Shown here: positions 49,021-61,284 of the stretch, one piece after another
Layout: each line of letters opens with the position of its first letter
Numbering within the stretch: position 1 is the first letter of the stretch
The notes under the pieces: model-generated
The model's input: only the letters and a program-made list of their open reading frames with translations
Database searches by the model: none
What the model was told of the DNA's origin: nothing
NCBI GenBank assembly: GCA_961205875.1
Contig: OY540822.1
Coordinates: 15,006,501 to 15,070,500, forward strand
DNA from: Sialis fuliginosa
Taxonomy: Eukaryota > Arthropoda > Insecta > Megaloptera > Sialidae
Direction of reading: 5' to 3'
DNA: 64,000 nt
Made by a program: the position numbers and the translations under genes

Positions 49021-49240
49021 CCCCGCCGAATTTGCGTTATGAAGTTCCAGGCGTTACGCAAATGATTTGAGCAATATACCGCGTGGCCGGCACATACCGT
49101 CGCCATGGAGACGACCTGCAGGTGCAGGACGTGTTACCCCCACCCTCAATTACTCCTCGTTCGCCCCTACCGTCCCGCGATTACCCACAACCGCGGATCG
49201 TTCACATTTGTTGCGTGTTTGAACGTGTTATGCCAATTAT
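49020..49240. promoter_or_regulatory. GC-rich island with an X-box-like palindrome
   Basis: The least AT-rich non-coding patch in the right half, with several CpGs. GTCGCCATGGAGAC at 49099-49112 is close to the RFX-factor X-box (GTTGCCATGGMAAC type). On the minus strand an ATG (CCATGGCGACG) is followed by GTATGTGCC, a possible donor. It may be a promoter or first exon. Inference only. Confidence 0.25.
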
Positions 49241-49604
49241 ATCCGCGAGTTTCTATTGTATTTTATTTATTTTTCAGATAAATATCACGTAGATTTTATT
49301 TTAATTTTACCTATGATGTACATCCATACTTAAACTTGGAAATTTATAATGAGGTAAAAAGTTTTATTTTTCCCAGTTAACGCATAACTAGTATATCTTC
49401 TTTTTTATAAAATTTTTTATCAAAAAAAAGTTATATACCTATTCATAAAGTAATGTCATTAAAATTAGATATAAAGAAAGAAAAAAATTAGTTTTTTATG
49501 TTCAAAAACTCCATTTTTTTAGTCTTATGAAATACTAGCTGTTAGGTAATACAGATTTCTGTTATGATAGTCGATAAAACAGATCGCGCGTACAAATATC
49601 ACAC

Positions 49605-49745
49605 ACCCATTTTTTTATCTAATAAATTTTTCGGGATACAAAGTAGCCTATATTTTTGCTGCTAAATTCGGTTCAGCGGTTTAGCCGTAATAAGGTAACA
49701 GACAGACAGATAGATAGAGATTAACATGGATATTTTCTTAACAGA
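49605..49745 (+). repeat. RTE-type retroposon tail, internally deleted
   Basis: TTTTTCGGGATACAAAGTAGCC, TTCGGTTCAGCGGTTTAGCC and ACAGACAGACAGATAGATAG. Confidence 0.7.
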
Positions 49746-49749
49746 ATAC

Positions 49750-51690
49750 ATATCCATTTTATAATAAATAAAAATTTCGTTTATTCTTTCTGGTTTAGTA
49801 TAAATTTTAATTCAGTAGGTACTGTGTTTTTTCTCTTTTGTTTTTCAAACGTTGCTGAAGAGAATATAAAAAATTAAACGTTTGTTAAAAAATTAATTTA
49901 ATTTAGGTCGGTTTAGTGTGAAAGAGAAAACGATGTTTGATAATGTCGAAAAAGGACAAATATACTGTTTCCTAATGAAATTTCCTACAGCATTTTTCGT
50001 CCTATTTTATCATAACCTACATATGTAATTAAGAAGACAAATTTATTTTCAAAGTAATAGCAAATTTAAATATATACATATGTATATATTTAAATAAACA
50101 ACAATTATTATTTGTTTTAAATTGTAAGTGCATCAATTTGTATCTATAAAAACAGTTTATAAAATAGATTGGTAATAAATAAAAAAGTAGAATATGCCAT
50201 TAGATTTTAGTTTTTATATTAAACATGAAATGAACAAATGTAACATAGAAATCTAGATGAAAGAGTAATTTAGTTAAAACTTTCAAAAAGGAAAATTATT
50301 ATATCTACTTTCTTTAAAAGCTTTTTCTTGAAGGTATAATATGACTTTTATAAAAAATAATAGAATATTAACAACTTAAAACAATGTACATAGATATTGT
50401 TTCTTCATTTTCTTCTGATGCATTTTTGTCACATTTTTAATATGCGCCTGCCATAATACACATATTTATTTTACTGTGTACCTGACATGGTACATATAGA
50501 AAATATAACATTTTGGTTGCTGCTTTTCTTCCAAAGGCTTGCTGAATCTTCATATTTTGATTAATAAAAAAATAATACTTTGATAATTTTAATCACATAA
50601 AATCAATTTCAAATTGGTACCAGTGTGCACCATGTAAATGTGCTCCATAAAGACAGCGGCGTATCATTTATTAATAATAATGATAATGATATTTCAAAAA
50701 AATGGTCATCATCAAGTTTTAATGGACTAGATCAGCGTTTCTAAACCTTTTAGTATTTGCAACCCAGACTAGATTGATTCCTAATCTTAGATTTAGGTAA
50801 AGAAAAACTTTAAGTATCAAATTGATTTGAATTAATATGATTGAAAGTTTCAGAATTTTAATTTAATTTATTCAATCGGTATTTTCTACGTGTATAATAT
50901 GTATTAGGTACATACAATTCACGCGGAAAATTCGCCGCAAGTATAAGGTGATAATTGTAGTTGATTCTTTTCTTGTGAAGTATTTTGATTATATTTATGT
51001 ATACATTACTAGTATCAAACGTAATAATGACATCGTTTAAAGTACGCAATGTATTAGTTAAACATAATCTTTTGTAAACTGATGTAGTTTCAAAATAATA
51101 AGAAGTCCTGTAGAATCCTTAGTACCATGGTGCTCGCCGACCGTTTTACATGTGCCAACAACGATAAAACAAAATATTTCAGTTTTCAATAAAACATTTT
51201 TTTTTAATATTTAGTAACTAATTAAAACGTATTTGATTGAAAATAATTATTTGTCTATAAATATATTAATATACCAATCATTTTTACAACATTTCTTCTC
51301 TCAATCTTAAATAATATAATATAACAATATTCTGTTGATGCAGATTTGTTTATGAGATAATAATAATATTGTTTAAACAATATATAAACAATGATCAAAG
51401 TTTCAAAAATAACATTTTTACCTGTTATGGCATACGTAAACAAAAAAAATGTCTCAGAACCTTTTTTGTAGATTACTAAATTTTCTATCAAAAAGTCGGC
51501 GATGGCATGTTTACTAATGTTTAGTCTAGGTGTTAATACCTGTATCAAAATCGCGTTTTTTAAGTGCCAATGTGCTCTTAGCTACAAAAAGGTTGGGGAC
51601 CTCTACTTTAGTAGATGTGAATATTATTATTTGTTAGATATAATTTACTCGAATTAAAATTGCGCTCGTGTGTTTTTTCTTAGCGGGCAT
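49750..51690. other. AT-rich stretch, no gene seen
   Basis: The hAT-like end GATCAGCGTTTCTAAACCTT is at 50731 and CTACAAAAAGGTTGGGGACC at 51582. Frames at 50858-51049 and 51255-51548 (minus) lack coding character. Confidence 0.4.
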
Positions 51691-51694
51691 CATA

Positions 51695-51910
51695 CGTGAC
51701 ATATGTGGCATAGACGTGTTAATTGCAACGGAGATAGCGATGATGACGTATGTCATTTGTTTGTCATTGTCAACCGTACAACGCACTGGCCATTTCCGTG
51801 TCCGGGCATAAAGGGCGCTTACACAAATCCGGAAATAATATATTTGTGTTCCGGTGTAGACACAGTATGTACAGTCGCCTGCAGAACTCGTCTGGCACCC
51901 TAAAGGCTAG
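51695..51910. other. Less AT-rich island, coding-like in more than one frame
   Basis: Minus strand, one frame reads VPDEFCRRLYILCLHRNTNI, LFPDLCKRPLCPDTE and stops after ALYG. A possible acceptor (TAGCCTTTAG) precedes it and a possible donor GTAAGC lies inside. Plus strand also has a 66-codon Cys-containing frame (51703-51903). CRE-like TGACGTATGTCA lies at 51744-51755. Several competing frames mean none can be called a gene. Confidence 0.25.
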
Positions 51911-53320
51911 AATCGCTTACAACAGATTCTAAATTTAAAGACAAACATCATCGGTTATCTTTTTCTATCAAGTTTAATATATTTAAATACTAAAATTCGG
52001 AATATCAAATTTTTATTGCCACAAAATTTACGTATACGATTTTCAATAGATTACATAATAATTTAATTGCACAAATATATATGAGTACTATAAACGAAGA
52101 GTAGTTATTTATCTAGCAAATGAATTTCAAAATATCTGTCTTTGTTTGATACATGGAGAAATGATTTAAATATTATAATAATCAAATGGGAGGAGCCTAC
52201 TAAGTTTGTGATAAACGAAAATGAATACAAACTGCAAGACCATTAATGCAGGTGACTGTACGTCCTCATTGTATGAATGTGAGAGAGTTAATATTGTAAC
52301 AGTTTCTATAAAAAATATATACTGAATAAAAAGTTCTTATTTCAATCTTTTATCATTTGATTGAGGTGTTCAAATTAAAATTCAAAGTAATTTTATTTCG
52401 AAAATTATAAGCTGTTTAAAACAAAAAGTTATTCGGTTTGGAGGGGGTAATATTGTGGTTTTTATTTATTTCTGGGTGTTTTTTATATTGTTTATTTTTA
52501 ATGGCAACATTGTTTTTTAAATGAGAATGATTTGATTCTACGTGAAAAAATAAGAAACTTTTTTTTATTTTGATGCGGTTTTTAGCGAATAAATTAATTT
52601 AAAGAAAAAGTAAAACAAAAAGAATTTTTTAAATCAAAAAATATTTAATACAAAAGATTCTTATTTTTTGCGTAGAATCAAATTCTTAAAACACAAATAT
52701 AGCTAACTGAAAAAAAATCACATAAGAACACCCAAAAATAAAAAAATAGCATCTAAACTATTTCTATAAATTGATTACTTTTCGAAATACAAATTTTTGC
52801 TGAAGTCCTATGTTAGTTTTTTCTGTATCTGGGAATTAAATAAAAAAATTTACTTAAAGGTAAAAGTTTAATATATAAAGCTTAAACGATTAAAAGAATA
52901 TTTATTGTGATAAGAATGTGACGTAAAAAGATAATTTTTGTAATTAAGTAAATAATAAATAAGCAAATTATCGAAAGTTTGAAACTTTTGACAGCGAAAA
53001 TCTTGTTCACATTTCTTAAATTAGAGTAATTTTGTAATTTAGGGTTAATTATAACTTCACATTGTTTTTAGTATATCTATTTACCACAATCCTATGAAAA
53101 CTTTGAAATTACTTTCCATCTTTAACATTTTGTAGTAAATATTTATAAAATTTCAATGAATTTTACAAACATCGAACAGCTCATCTGTTTATCTTCTTGT
53201 TCTTCTTCCGTTTTTATACATACTCAAAAGATTTCAAGTGATACTTTGTCAAGTATATTTTATTATACAAAACATTTTTTTTCATTTGTGTTTATAAACT
53301 TTACGTTATCTTGTTTACTA
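51911..53320. other. AT-rich stretch, no gene seen
   Basis: Low-complexity AT with T-runs. The frame at 53156-53353 has no recognisable domain. Confidence 0.4.
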
Positions 53321-53329
53321 TTGTTACTT

Positions 53330-53400
53330 ACAGCGCCGGCTTTAGGGGGGTGATGGGGCGAACCAGGGCGACCGCCAAAGGCGCCAGTTCAAATCAGTAT
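53330..53400. repeat. hAT-like terminal fragment
   Basis: CAGCGCCGGCTTTAGGGGGG and GGCGACCGCCAAAGGCGCC resemble the outer end of a common TE. No matching second end found. Confidence 0.4.
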
Positions 53401-53589
53401 ACAGGCCGTAATTTTTGAGTAAATTTTTTTTAATCTTTAAATTTTTTGTCGGTCTGTTAAACCCGATGTAGGTAACCAAGTATAAATTAAGTTTTCTGAT
53501 TTTTTTTCATCAGAGTTGTTAAAAAAATGTGTGAGATGATATACTGAGATATTAATTATTAAACTTATTTGTTTATTTATAAATTTTAA

Positions 53590-53720
53590 TTTGATAATAA
53601 AAGGAAAAGGGGGTTTCGACGGTCTTAGGGCATTTGATAGCCTTAATGTTAATAATGTAAGCTATATTTTAAAAAAACGTAGGATCGCGCTCAACTTTTT
53701 TGTTAATTTATCAATTTTAA
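53590..53720. repeat. Single-copy relative of the 184-bp satellite monomer
   Basis: Order of matches to the satellite minus strand: AAAAGG purine run, CGACGGTCTTA (CGAAGGTCTTT), AATGTAAGCTATATTTTAAA (AGTGTAAGCTACATTTTAAA), GGATCGCGCTCAAC (CGATCGCGCCAAGC). Confidence 0.6.
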
Positions 53721-54119
53721 TTTGTTAATAATAGAACGTATACATTTAATAAAAAGTAACAATAATAGCCAAAAAAATATATAGACATAACTTTCTGTTT
53801 CCTCTACATATACATGTATATAAAAGTTTTATTATAATATTTAAGAGGATATGTAAAACCCCTTGTGAAATCAATGTAACGAGTTTTTACTGTAATGTAA
53901 TTGTACAAGTCACCAAAATGAGTGTCAAGGGCCAGAGAAATGTACACATAAGTGTGTGTATGTGGGGGAACTGAGGGGGGGGGGGTGTACAGTGTGTGCG
54001 AGTGTGTGTTATGTAGAAAGTGTGCTAAAAAGAAATTATAAAATGTATTATTTACTGAAAAAAAAATAATTTGTAATAATGTTTACTAAATTAGTAGAAT
54101 ATTTTCATTTGTTTCCACG

Positions 54120-54275
54120 ATTTTTCCGCGTGGAATTAGCCTATGTCCTTTCTCAGGATGCAAGCTATTTCCTTACCAAATTTCATTAAGATCGGTACAG
54201 CGGTTTTGCCATGTAAAGGTAACAAACAAATAGACAGTTAATTTTGCATTTATAATATTAGTATGGATATACATA
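54120..54275 (+). repeat. RTE-type retroposon tail, well preserved
   Basis: CCTATGTCCTTTCTCAGGAT, CCAAATTTCATTAAGATCGG, AAGGTAACAAACAAATAGAC and the 3' end TTTATAATATTAGTATGGAT. Confidence 0.8.
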
Positions 54276-55184
54276 TGTAACATATTATTTTGTGTTTGTA
54301 TGCCATCAAAAGGGAACACAACAGATTCACACAATAAAAGAAATGTAAACATTGTATGGAAAAAGGGAGGTAAATATGGGAAAAAATAACGTGAAAAATA
54401 CTTATAACATAAATGAGACACGAGTAACAACCTTGTGTTTTACGACTAAAAAAATATCTTTATAAGATTCGCTTGGAAATTTATACGATTCTCTCTTTGG
54501 ATGCTTCATTTTCTTTCAACAGTGCATCCAAAAATGTTATATGTATGTACAAAAATTAAAAGCATATTAAATCTAACAAGTTTGCATTATTATATCAGAT
54601 ACTGTATAATTTAAAATATATTATTATATATTCACTGTCAAAGTAAAATTAATACTTTTGACTTTAAACTCTTGTATATTGTGAAATAATGCTTACATAC
54701 GATTTTATACGAAAACCAGAAAGTGCAGTGATTTTTTTTGTACACTGTAAAATTATAATTATACCTTATTGTTAGAAAATAGGGATCGAACAAGGTACAG
54801 CCCTGTTTGTATATTTGGGCACAAATATAAAGAGCACTAAAGGCTATAACAAGTTATCTGTAGTCTGTAGTGAGTAAGTAAACATGATCTTGACATTAAG
54901 GTAGGTGGCAGTCGTGTTTGTGAAGAAAGGTTTGAGTAGTTACTTGATGGAGATTTGAGACAGGCATCCGGTAGAAGTGTAGTTACGAAACAGCTCTGCA
55001 ACGTTACTAAAATATTCATTTGTGGTGGCATCGTGAATCTGTTATATTTCATCTTCAATTCAATGATTACGGGTACAGGAGGCCGGGATATAAATTATCT
55101 GTTACAAAAGTAGGTACAGTTAAATTGTTGTCAGGCTAATTTTATTTTATTAAATGTCATTTCTTTGCCTGTGTATAACGCTTA

Positions 55185-55860
55185 CAATTTAATAATTTAT
55201 CATTCATTGTAATATTTATTGTTTGTACTAGAGTATTTAACATAATTAGGTCTAAAACAAAAATACTTTATATGAAGATGTGTCTTGAAGTTCTTCGTGA
55301 AAGAGCTACAGTCTCGTAAAAAACACAACCATCGTAGTTTATGAGAAATACACTAGTGATGGTAATAATTTTTAAAAGACTGTAACTTCATTTGTTGTGA
55401 ATCATTCTGTAAATTAACCGTAAAAATAATTTAAATTAAATATTAGAATTAATCCATTCGGATAGATTTGTATGGATACTTTTGGTTTTAGCTATGTATG
55501 GAAATATTTGAAACTTTTGTATGCCCTTTAGTATTTTTATCCTTTATCTATCAAAATCAACGAGGACGTTATAAGTATAATTTTTTAAGGTATTTTAAAA
55601 CCGAATTAGTGTTGCAATTTAATAATTTATCATTCATTGTAATATTTATTGTTTGTACTAGAGTATTTAACATAATTAGGTCTAAAACAAAAAACTTTAT
55701 ATGAAGTTCTTGGTGAAAGAGCTACAGTCTCTGAGAAACTTCTGTCATCTTAGTTTATTATAAATATACTATAGGTGCCAATAGCCTCTAAAAGACTGTA
55801 GCTTCATTTGTTGTGAATCATGCTGTAAATTATTTTAAAGCTGAATTTAGTGTTGCAATT
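55185..55860 (+). repeat. Segmental tandem duplication, offset 430 bp
   Basis: CAATTTAATAATTTATCATT begins at 55185 and again at 55615, followed in both by TTGTTTGTACTAGAGTATTT, AAAGAGCTACAGTCTC and TTCATTTGTTGTGAATCAT. A third start (TGTTGCAATTATATTAGATT, about 55853) shows the unit boundary. Copies differ by small indels. Confidence 0.9.
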
Positions 55861-56715
55861 ATATTAGATTTTAAGTAGAATATACCTTTTTAACGATATA
55901 ATTGAAAGGTTGAATAACTCATAATCAGTTTAACATATAGGTACATATATAACAAAAAATGAAGTACTTACTAATTAGAAAAGAGTGCTTTTGCGTCTTA
56001 TTTGAAATTCCTTTTGGCAAATCATTTATAGTTTTTTTTTTAATTATATCTTCTAAGAGGTATGATGTATTTTAAATCTAATTATAAAATTGAATTGGAT
56101 TGAATGATTATAATGAACATTTCAAGATATTTTCAAAGACCACGCGATCAATAGTTCCAAAGAACTATGTCTGATTTATGCATGGCTTTCAAAAAAAGTA
56201 AAAATATGAAATAAAATTATCATATTTATTATTGTCGCATCTTATAATAATCTGAACAATTTTGATTTGCATAGAAATCGTAAAAAAAATCTTTTTATAT
56301 TTTCCCCCGGAGAAAGATAGATATAGAGTTTAAGAACGAATGTATTCAAACTTAAATCAGAAATTCATATGAAGAAAATAAAACAAAACGTAAATATGAT
56401 GGTGGAGCAGTTATTTTTAGAAAAATATGGCCCATTGTTTGTTGATTCGCATTGTTAAATATCAATATTTTCTTTAAAAAATACAAGAGCATTTATTTTA
56501 AATAGAATAATATATTATACTTCAATATTTGCCAGTTTATATAAAGCTTCTTTTAACACATTGTGTGCCATGTCATACACATATAAATGACACAACAGAC
56601 ATCTTCTTCTTATGATTTTTGTAGTGGCTAAGGAACCAGTCTATGTTCGAGGTTTAGGCTATCTAATGAATTTGCAGATTTACATTACAAAAATAAAAAA
56701 GTTAATATATATTTA
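55861..56715. other. AT-rich stretch, no gene seen
   Basis: ATGATGGTGGAGC at 56397 is the only word shared with another repeat in the window (the GCGCCTCCACCAT family). Confidence 0.4.
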
Positions 56716-57479
56716 TATAGTAACTAAATGATTCTACGTCTTATTTTCTTGTATTTTAGTCGATATTTGTATGACGAGTTGAAGTTCACTGCAGGAAATT
56801 TCACTAAAAAATTTCGAATTTTGTATTTCGTTAAAAGTATGTTTATTGTATAGAAAATGACGTGAAAAGTTGTTTGTTTCAAACCGCAGGTCTGTATCTC
56901 AAACCGTTCTCGAGATATAGCCTCTAAAAATTTTAGTTTTTTCAAATTTTTGGAGAAAAAAGGCCATAACTTTTGAACGCGTAGTCGGAATTGATTTTAG
57001 TTGACGGATTTAGAATCAGCGTGTCAAAATCTATATAATGACATGTATAATACTTTAAAATCCGACAAAAAAATTTTGGCCAAAAATCGACATTTTTTTA
57101 AGGTATACCCCTTTGAATTTTTTCGATTTTTCGCGAATTTTTTTTTTCCGAGTTTTAAGGTATTTTATATGTCATTATATAGATTTTGACACGCTGATTT
57201 CAAATCCGTCAACTAAAATCAATTCCGACCACGCGTTCAAAAGTTATGGCCTTTTTTCTCAAAATATTTGAAAAAACTAAAACTTTGAGAGGCTATATCT
57301 CGAGAACGGTTTGAGATACAAACCTGCGGTTTGAAACAAACAACTTTTCACGTCATTTTCTATACAATAAACATACTTTTAACGAAATTAAAAATTCAAA
57401 AAATTTTATTGAAATTTCCTGCAGTGAACATCAACTTGTCATACAAATATCGACTAAAATACAAGAAAATAAGACGTAG
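56716..57479. mobile_element. Foldback element, copy 2
   Basis: Same palindrome as 30260-31041 with scattered differences; centre near 57100. It carries one 62-codon frame (57001-57189) matching those at 30.5 kb, MTDLESACQNLYNDMYNTLK. Its loop region appears inverted relative to copy 1, as expected of a palindrome whose spacer can flip. Confidence 0.9.
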
Positions 57480-57686
57480 AGGTATTATAGTTTTATAATT
57501 GAGCATGTAAATTAATATTAAATGCTATTTTTGATTTTTGGTTAAAATGTTTGAGTTGCACATAAAGATGAATATTCTAATAATATTTTTAAATTACTTA
57601 TTAACTAAAAACACAGATTTGTATTAATTTACCCATAAATTAAGGGAATCACTGCTTCCCCTGCTTCCATGGACGCTTCGCCACTG
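57480..57686. mobile_element. hAT-like terminal segment beside foldback copy 2
   Basis: Inverted match to 29329-29535 ending ACGCTTCGCCACTG (complement CAGTGGCGAAGCGT). That the terminal segment and the foldback arm occur together at two loci indicates that both belong to one larger element. Confidence 0.65.
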
Positions 57687-57699
57687 ATGTACAATTCAT

Positions 57700-59030
57700 A
57701 ATATATATAGTATTTAACAATAATATATTTATTTGTTATATTTGCAACTCTTCGCTTCCCTAGGGGGCCGCGGCCCACAACTTTAAGAAGCACTGGTATA
57801 GATTACAAATAAAATGCATTTTATCGTTCTCTTATATTATTTTTGCAAACGCCTATGGACATAATAAACGATTTTCACCGAGCAATTGCCAATACAGCGA
57901 ACGCAAATTATCTAAAATTATAATCAGAGTTATTTTCGCTGATACCGGCAAACAAATTAGATACAACACTGATCAGTGATCATAACATATATGATATATA
58001 CCACATATGTACGATACATATGTTCATATTACTTATTACATTGGGTCCATATGTACGTTATTTATTCATTAAATATGGGACAGATTTGATCATAGGTAAA
58101 TATAGGATTTGGAAATTCGGGTAAATAAGATTAAAGATAAGGAATGTGTTTCTGAACCTTTTTTCTAAATATATGTATGTGTATTGAAAACGATTCACTC
58201 ATTCTACGAGATATAAATCTATAAAAAAAGAAAATTCTATTGAAAATAAATTCTCCAGATTTTTTGGATTTTATTAGATTTCGATTTTCTTAATAATTTC
58301 ATTTTAAAATTTTTGAGAATCTCCTTTTTTATGTCTGTTAAAAATACAAAAACTAAAAAATGAGTTGAGTTTAAAAAATCTTTATATTGGATATAATCAA
58401 CTATAATCTTTAAAAATAGCAATCTAAGGGTTAAATCTTGCTTATTCTCGAGAAATTACCTTCGGGTTATATTAAAGCTGATGAGGCAAATAATATCTAC
58501 ATAATTATCGAACCACAAGTACCTTCCATACATACATAACATACTTACATGTATGTAATGTATATACATACTTGAGAAGAGAGGTTAACGAGGAGCTTTA
58601 ATTTACACCAAGATACCTAAGTTCATTATAAATTATCCTTTATGAATATGAGTTGGTCAAGTATTTAGCAATATCATTGATTCAGAAACACATACATATC
58701 TATTATGTATGTTGTAAAAGTTATATTCAGGCTAGCGCTATTCAACTCACTTCCGGCGGGTCGCATTCGGACGTAGAAATATTCAAATCAAAATTTTAAA
58801 TAAATCCTATCAGATTTATTTTATCTACGATAATAATCAATTTAATTTTTTTGACGTTCGACAGTTACGTTTTATATAATATATAACATTTTTTTCAATA
58901 ATAAAAAATAGATAAATAGTACTTCTATGTTCTTAATTGCGACACAATAATAGCTCTTATTCTTTTTAATAATATTGTTATTTCATATTCTATAGATGCT
59001 TAGACTTATAATTTACTAGCGTATTTTTTT
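57700..59030. other. AT-rich stretch, no gene seen
   Basis: TE-end-like words: CCGCGGCCCACAACTTTAAG near 57767 and CTTCCGGCGGGTCGCATTCG near 58750. Confidence 0.4.
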
Positions 59031-59034
59031 ATTT

Positions 59035-59160
59035 AATAATTTTTCCTCAAGATACAAGCTATCTCTCTGCTAAATTTTATCAAGATCGGCTCAACTGTGA
59101 AAAGGTTACAGACAGATAGAGTTACTTTCGTACAAATAACACTGTATTACGGAAATATTA
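59035..59160 (+). repeat. RTE-type retroposon tail
   Basis: CAAGATACAAGCTATCTCTC, TTTTATCAAGATCGGCTCAA, GGTTACAGACAGATAGAGTT. Confidence 0.65.
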
Positions 59161-59365
59161 CTAATTTGTATATAATAATATAAAGTTATTAATATAGATT
59201 TAATTTTGGTGATAAAAAATGAATAGCTTTATTTAATATTTTCGTAACATACATTTATCTTAGGTATTTTATATAATATAATATACTTTTAAAACATTAT
59301 TAAAATATATTCATAAACAAATCTGTAAACAGTTCTGTTTATTATTCATTGTTTGCAAATTACCC

Positions 59366-59408
59366 AGTGTCCCCGAGGCCCTCTGTACTAAACAGTGCAC
59401 GCAAATCT
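59366..59408 (-). other. Candidate 43-nt minus-strand exon
   Basis: Flanked on the minus strand by TTTTCCCCACAG (acceptor with pyrimidine tract) and GTAATT (weak donor). One frame reads CVHCLVQRASGTLG. Its end phase (1 base left over) is compatible with the acceptor at 21168, but a 38-kb intron and a one-in-three phase match make this only a lead. Confidence 0.15.
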
Positions 59409-60364
59409 GTGGGGAAAATGTTTAGGTTATATTTAATAGTTAATACTTGTTTCAGAACATCTACGAGTATATCAGCTTCCTTACTTACGAGTACATGTGT
59501 GTTATATTCACATGTTACATACTTGCAGTGAGGTTTACGTAAGAATAAAACTGCATACTCTTTTTATACCAACTATAAAAAGGTCCTCTCTTTCAATTCG
59601 GATATAAAACAAGAAAACAGTTTTTACATCCAATATTTATTTGCTGTGTTAGAACACGTATTATATACGTACTTGTGCATACATTTAGGGCGTAGGTACT
59701 GTACATAGGTAAATCAATGATATTTTAAATACATACAATGGTTTAGCCAAATATACCAAGAAAAGTTGTTACAAATTATTAACAAATTACAGAAAATAGG
59801 ATGCGCTAAATTGTTTTATAACTTGAATAATTTCATTTTGACATTTCATGATTCTTAATAACTAAAGTTTTAACTTTTAAAGTAAGTTATAGTATTAAAA
59901 AAGCTTTCCGTGGAGTGTTACAATTGTTAATTATCAAAAGTAAATGTTTCAAATTATTAAATGGTACAATTATTTTGCATTAATTTAATTTTTTAAGGAA
60001 CTTATTTTGATTATTTGATGGTAAAAATGTATTTATAAATTTATATGAATTGAAAACAACATTGAATATATATTAGTATAGATATAAAACGAATACAACT
60101 CGGGTGAAGCTGCGATGTATAATATAATTACAATAATAATCTCTATGTTGATAGCACGACCCTGTTCATACTTGAAATGTTTCAATGTGGGTACTCATGC
60201 ATGCATATATAAGTACTAGATATCTCTCTACAGTAAAAAATGTGTTTTTTATATTCGTTACCTCCTAAAGAAAAATAACGTTAGTGGTCCCTTATTATAA
60301 AAATGTATAGACCCGTTCTAGACATAATTATTTATATGGATATTTTATATCTACGTTATAATAA

Positions 60365-60661
60365 AAAGTACTATCTCACCAATCTTGGATGCTTTAAGAG
60401 CAAGGTATTCTGTTTTTTGTAATTCTCATCAACTCATATTACTAATAAAACAAATATATTATATCTTTATTAAATCAATTTAATTACGGAAATATACTTT
60501 GTTTTTTAAAACGATACAAAAATTATTCAATAAACAATTGTAAAATTTTAACAATGCAAAACAAATGCTATGATAATATAATAATTAATAAATATGTAAT
60601 CAAATATCAACAAATATTTGTGTCCAACACTGAGGTATTATCCATGACTGGTGCCAGCGAT
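60365..60661 (-). mobile_element. MITE family GGTACCAG, copy
   Basis: AAGTACTATCTCACCAATCTTGG at one end and CCATGACTGGTGCCAGCGAT at the other. Internal GCTTTAAGAGCAAGGTATTC and TATCAACAAATATTTGTGTCC match 36.9 and 41.0 kb in order. Confidence 0.75.
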
Positions 60662-61207
60662 ATAGTCATGTCTCATCTGAAGTTAAAAAATATATTTTTT
60701 TAAATAGGAATGTTGAGAAAATCGTTTTGATGAAAAAAAAAATGTTTTGTTACTAAAATTAGAAAATGGATAAAAATGGAGTTTGTCACATTGATATAGA
60801 TGATTGATGAACAATTTCCACAATTAAATTGACAATTAATATAGATTAGGTGCATACGAACATCAACTGTGCTTTTTCTGTGTTTTACTTTTTCGTTGGA
60901 CGTAATTTTTTTTGGTAATATTTATTTAAACCTACAACAATTTATCAGTTCCGCATTTTTCTCGGAAATATTTAAGTGTCGTAAGAAAATAAACAAAGAA
61001 ACGAAAAAGAAAAAACATATTTTGCCACTTAAATACCATAAAAATAAATAAAGAGTGGTTATTCGAACAGATAGAAATATACACGCATCTAGACAGTACA
61101 TATATATATGTAGATACATAAATTCGAAAATATATACATGTATTCAGGGTCGGTTTACTTGAAAGGGCAGATTTTCGGTTTTTCTTGATCCTTGATGAAT
61201 TGTGTGC

Positions 61208-61284
61208 ATTGCACTGGTTACTTTCAAAGATACCAAAAAGTATTAAAATCATTTTTGGGAACCTTTGAAAGTTGCCAGTGCAAT
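61208..61284. repeat. 77-nt imperfect hairpin
   Basis: Arms ATTGCACTGGTTACTTTCAA and TTGAAAGTTGCCAGTGCAAT pair over about 36 bp with a few mismatches and a small AT loop near 61240-61250. Size and shape suit a precursor microRNA or a very short foldback. Confidence 0.7.

Noticed and set aside
58472-58515. CTGATGAGGC as another hammerhead core
   Set aside because: No stem II or following GAAA at suitable spacing; chance match.
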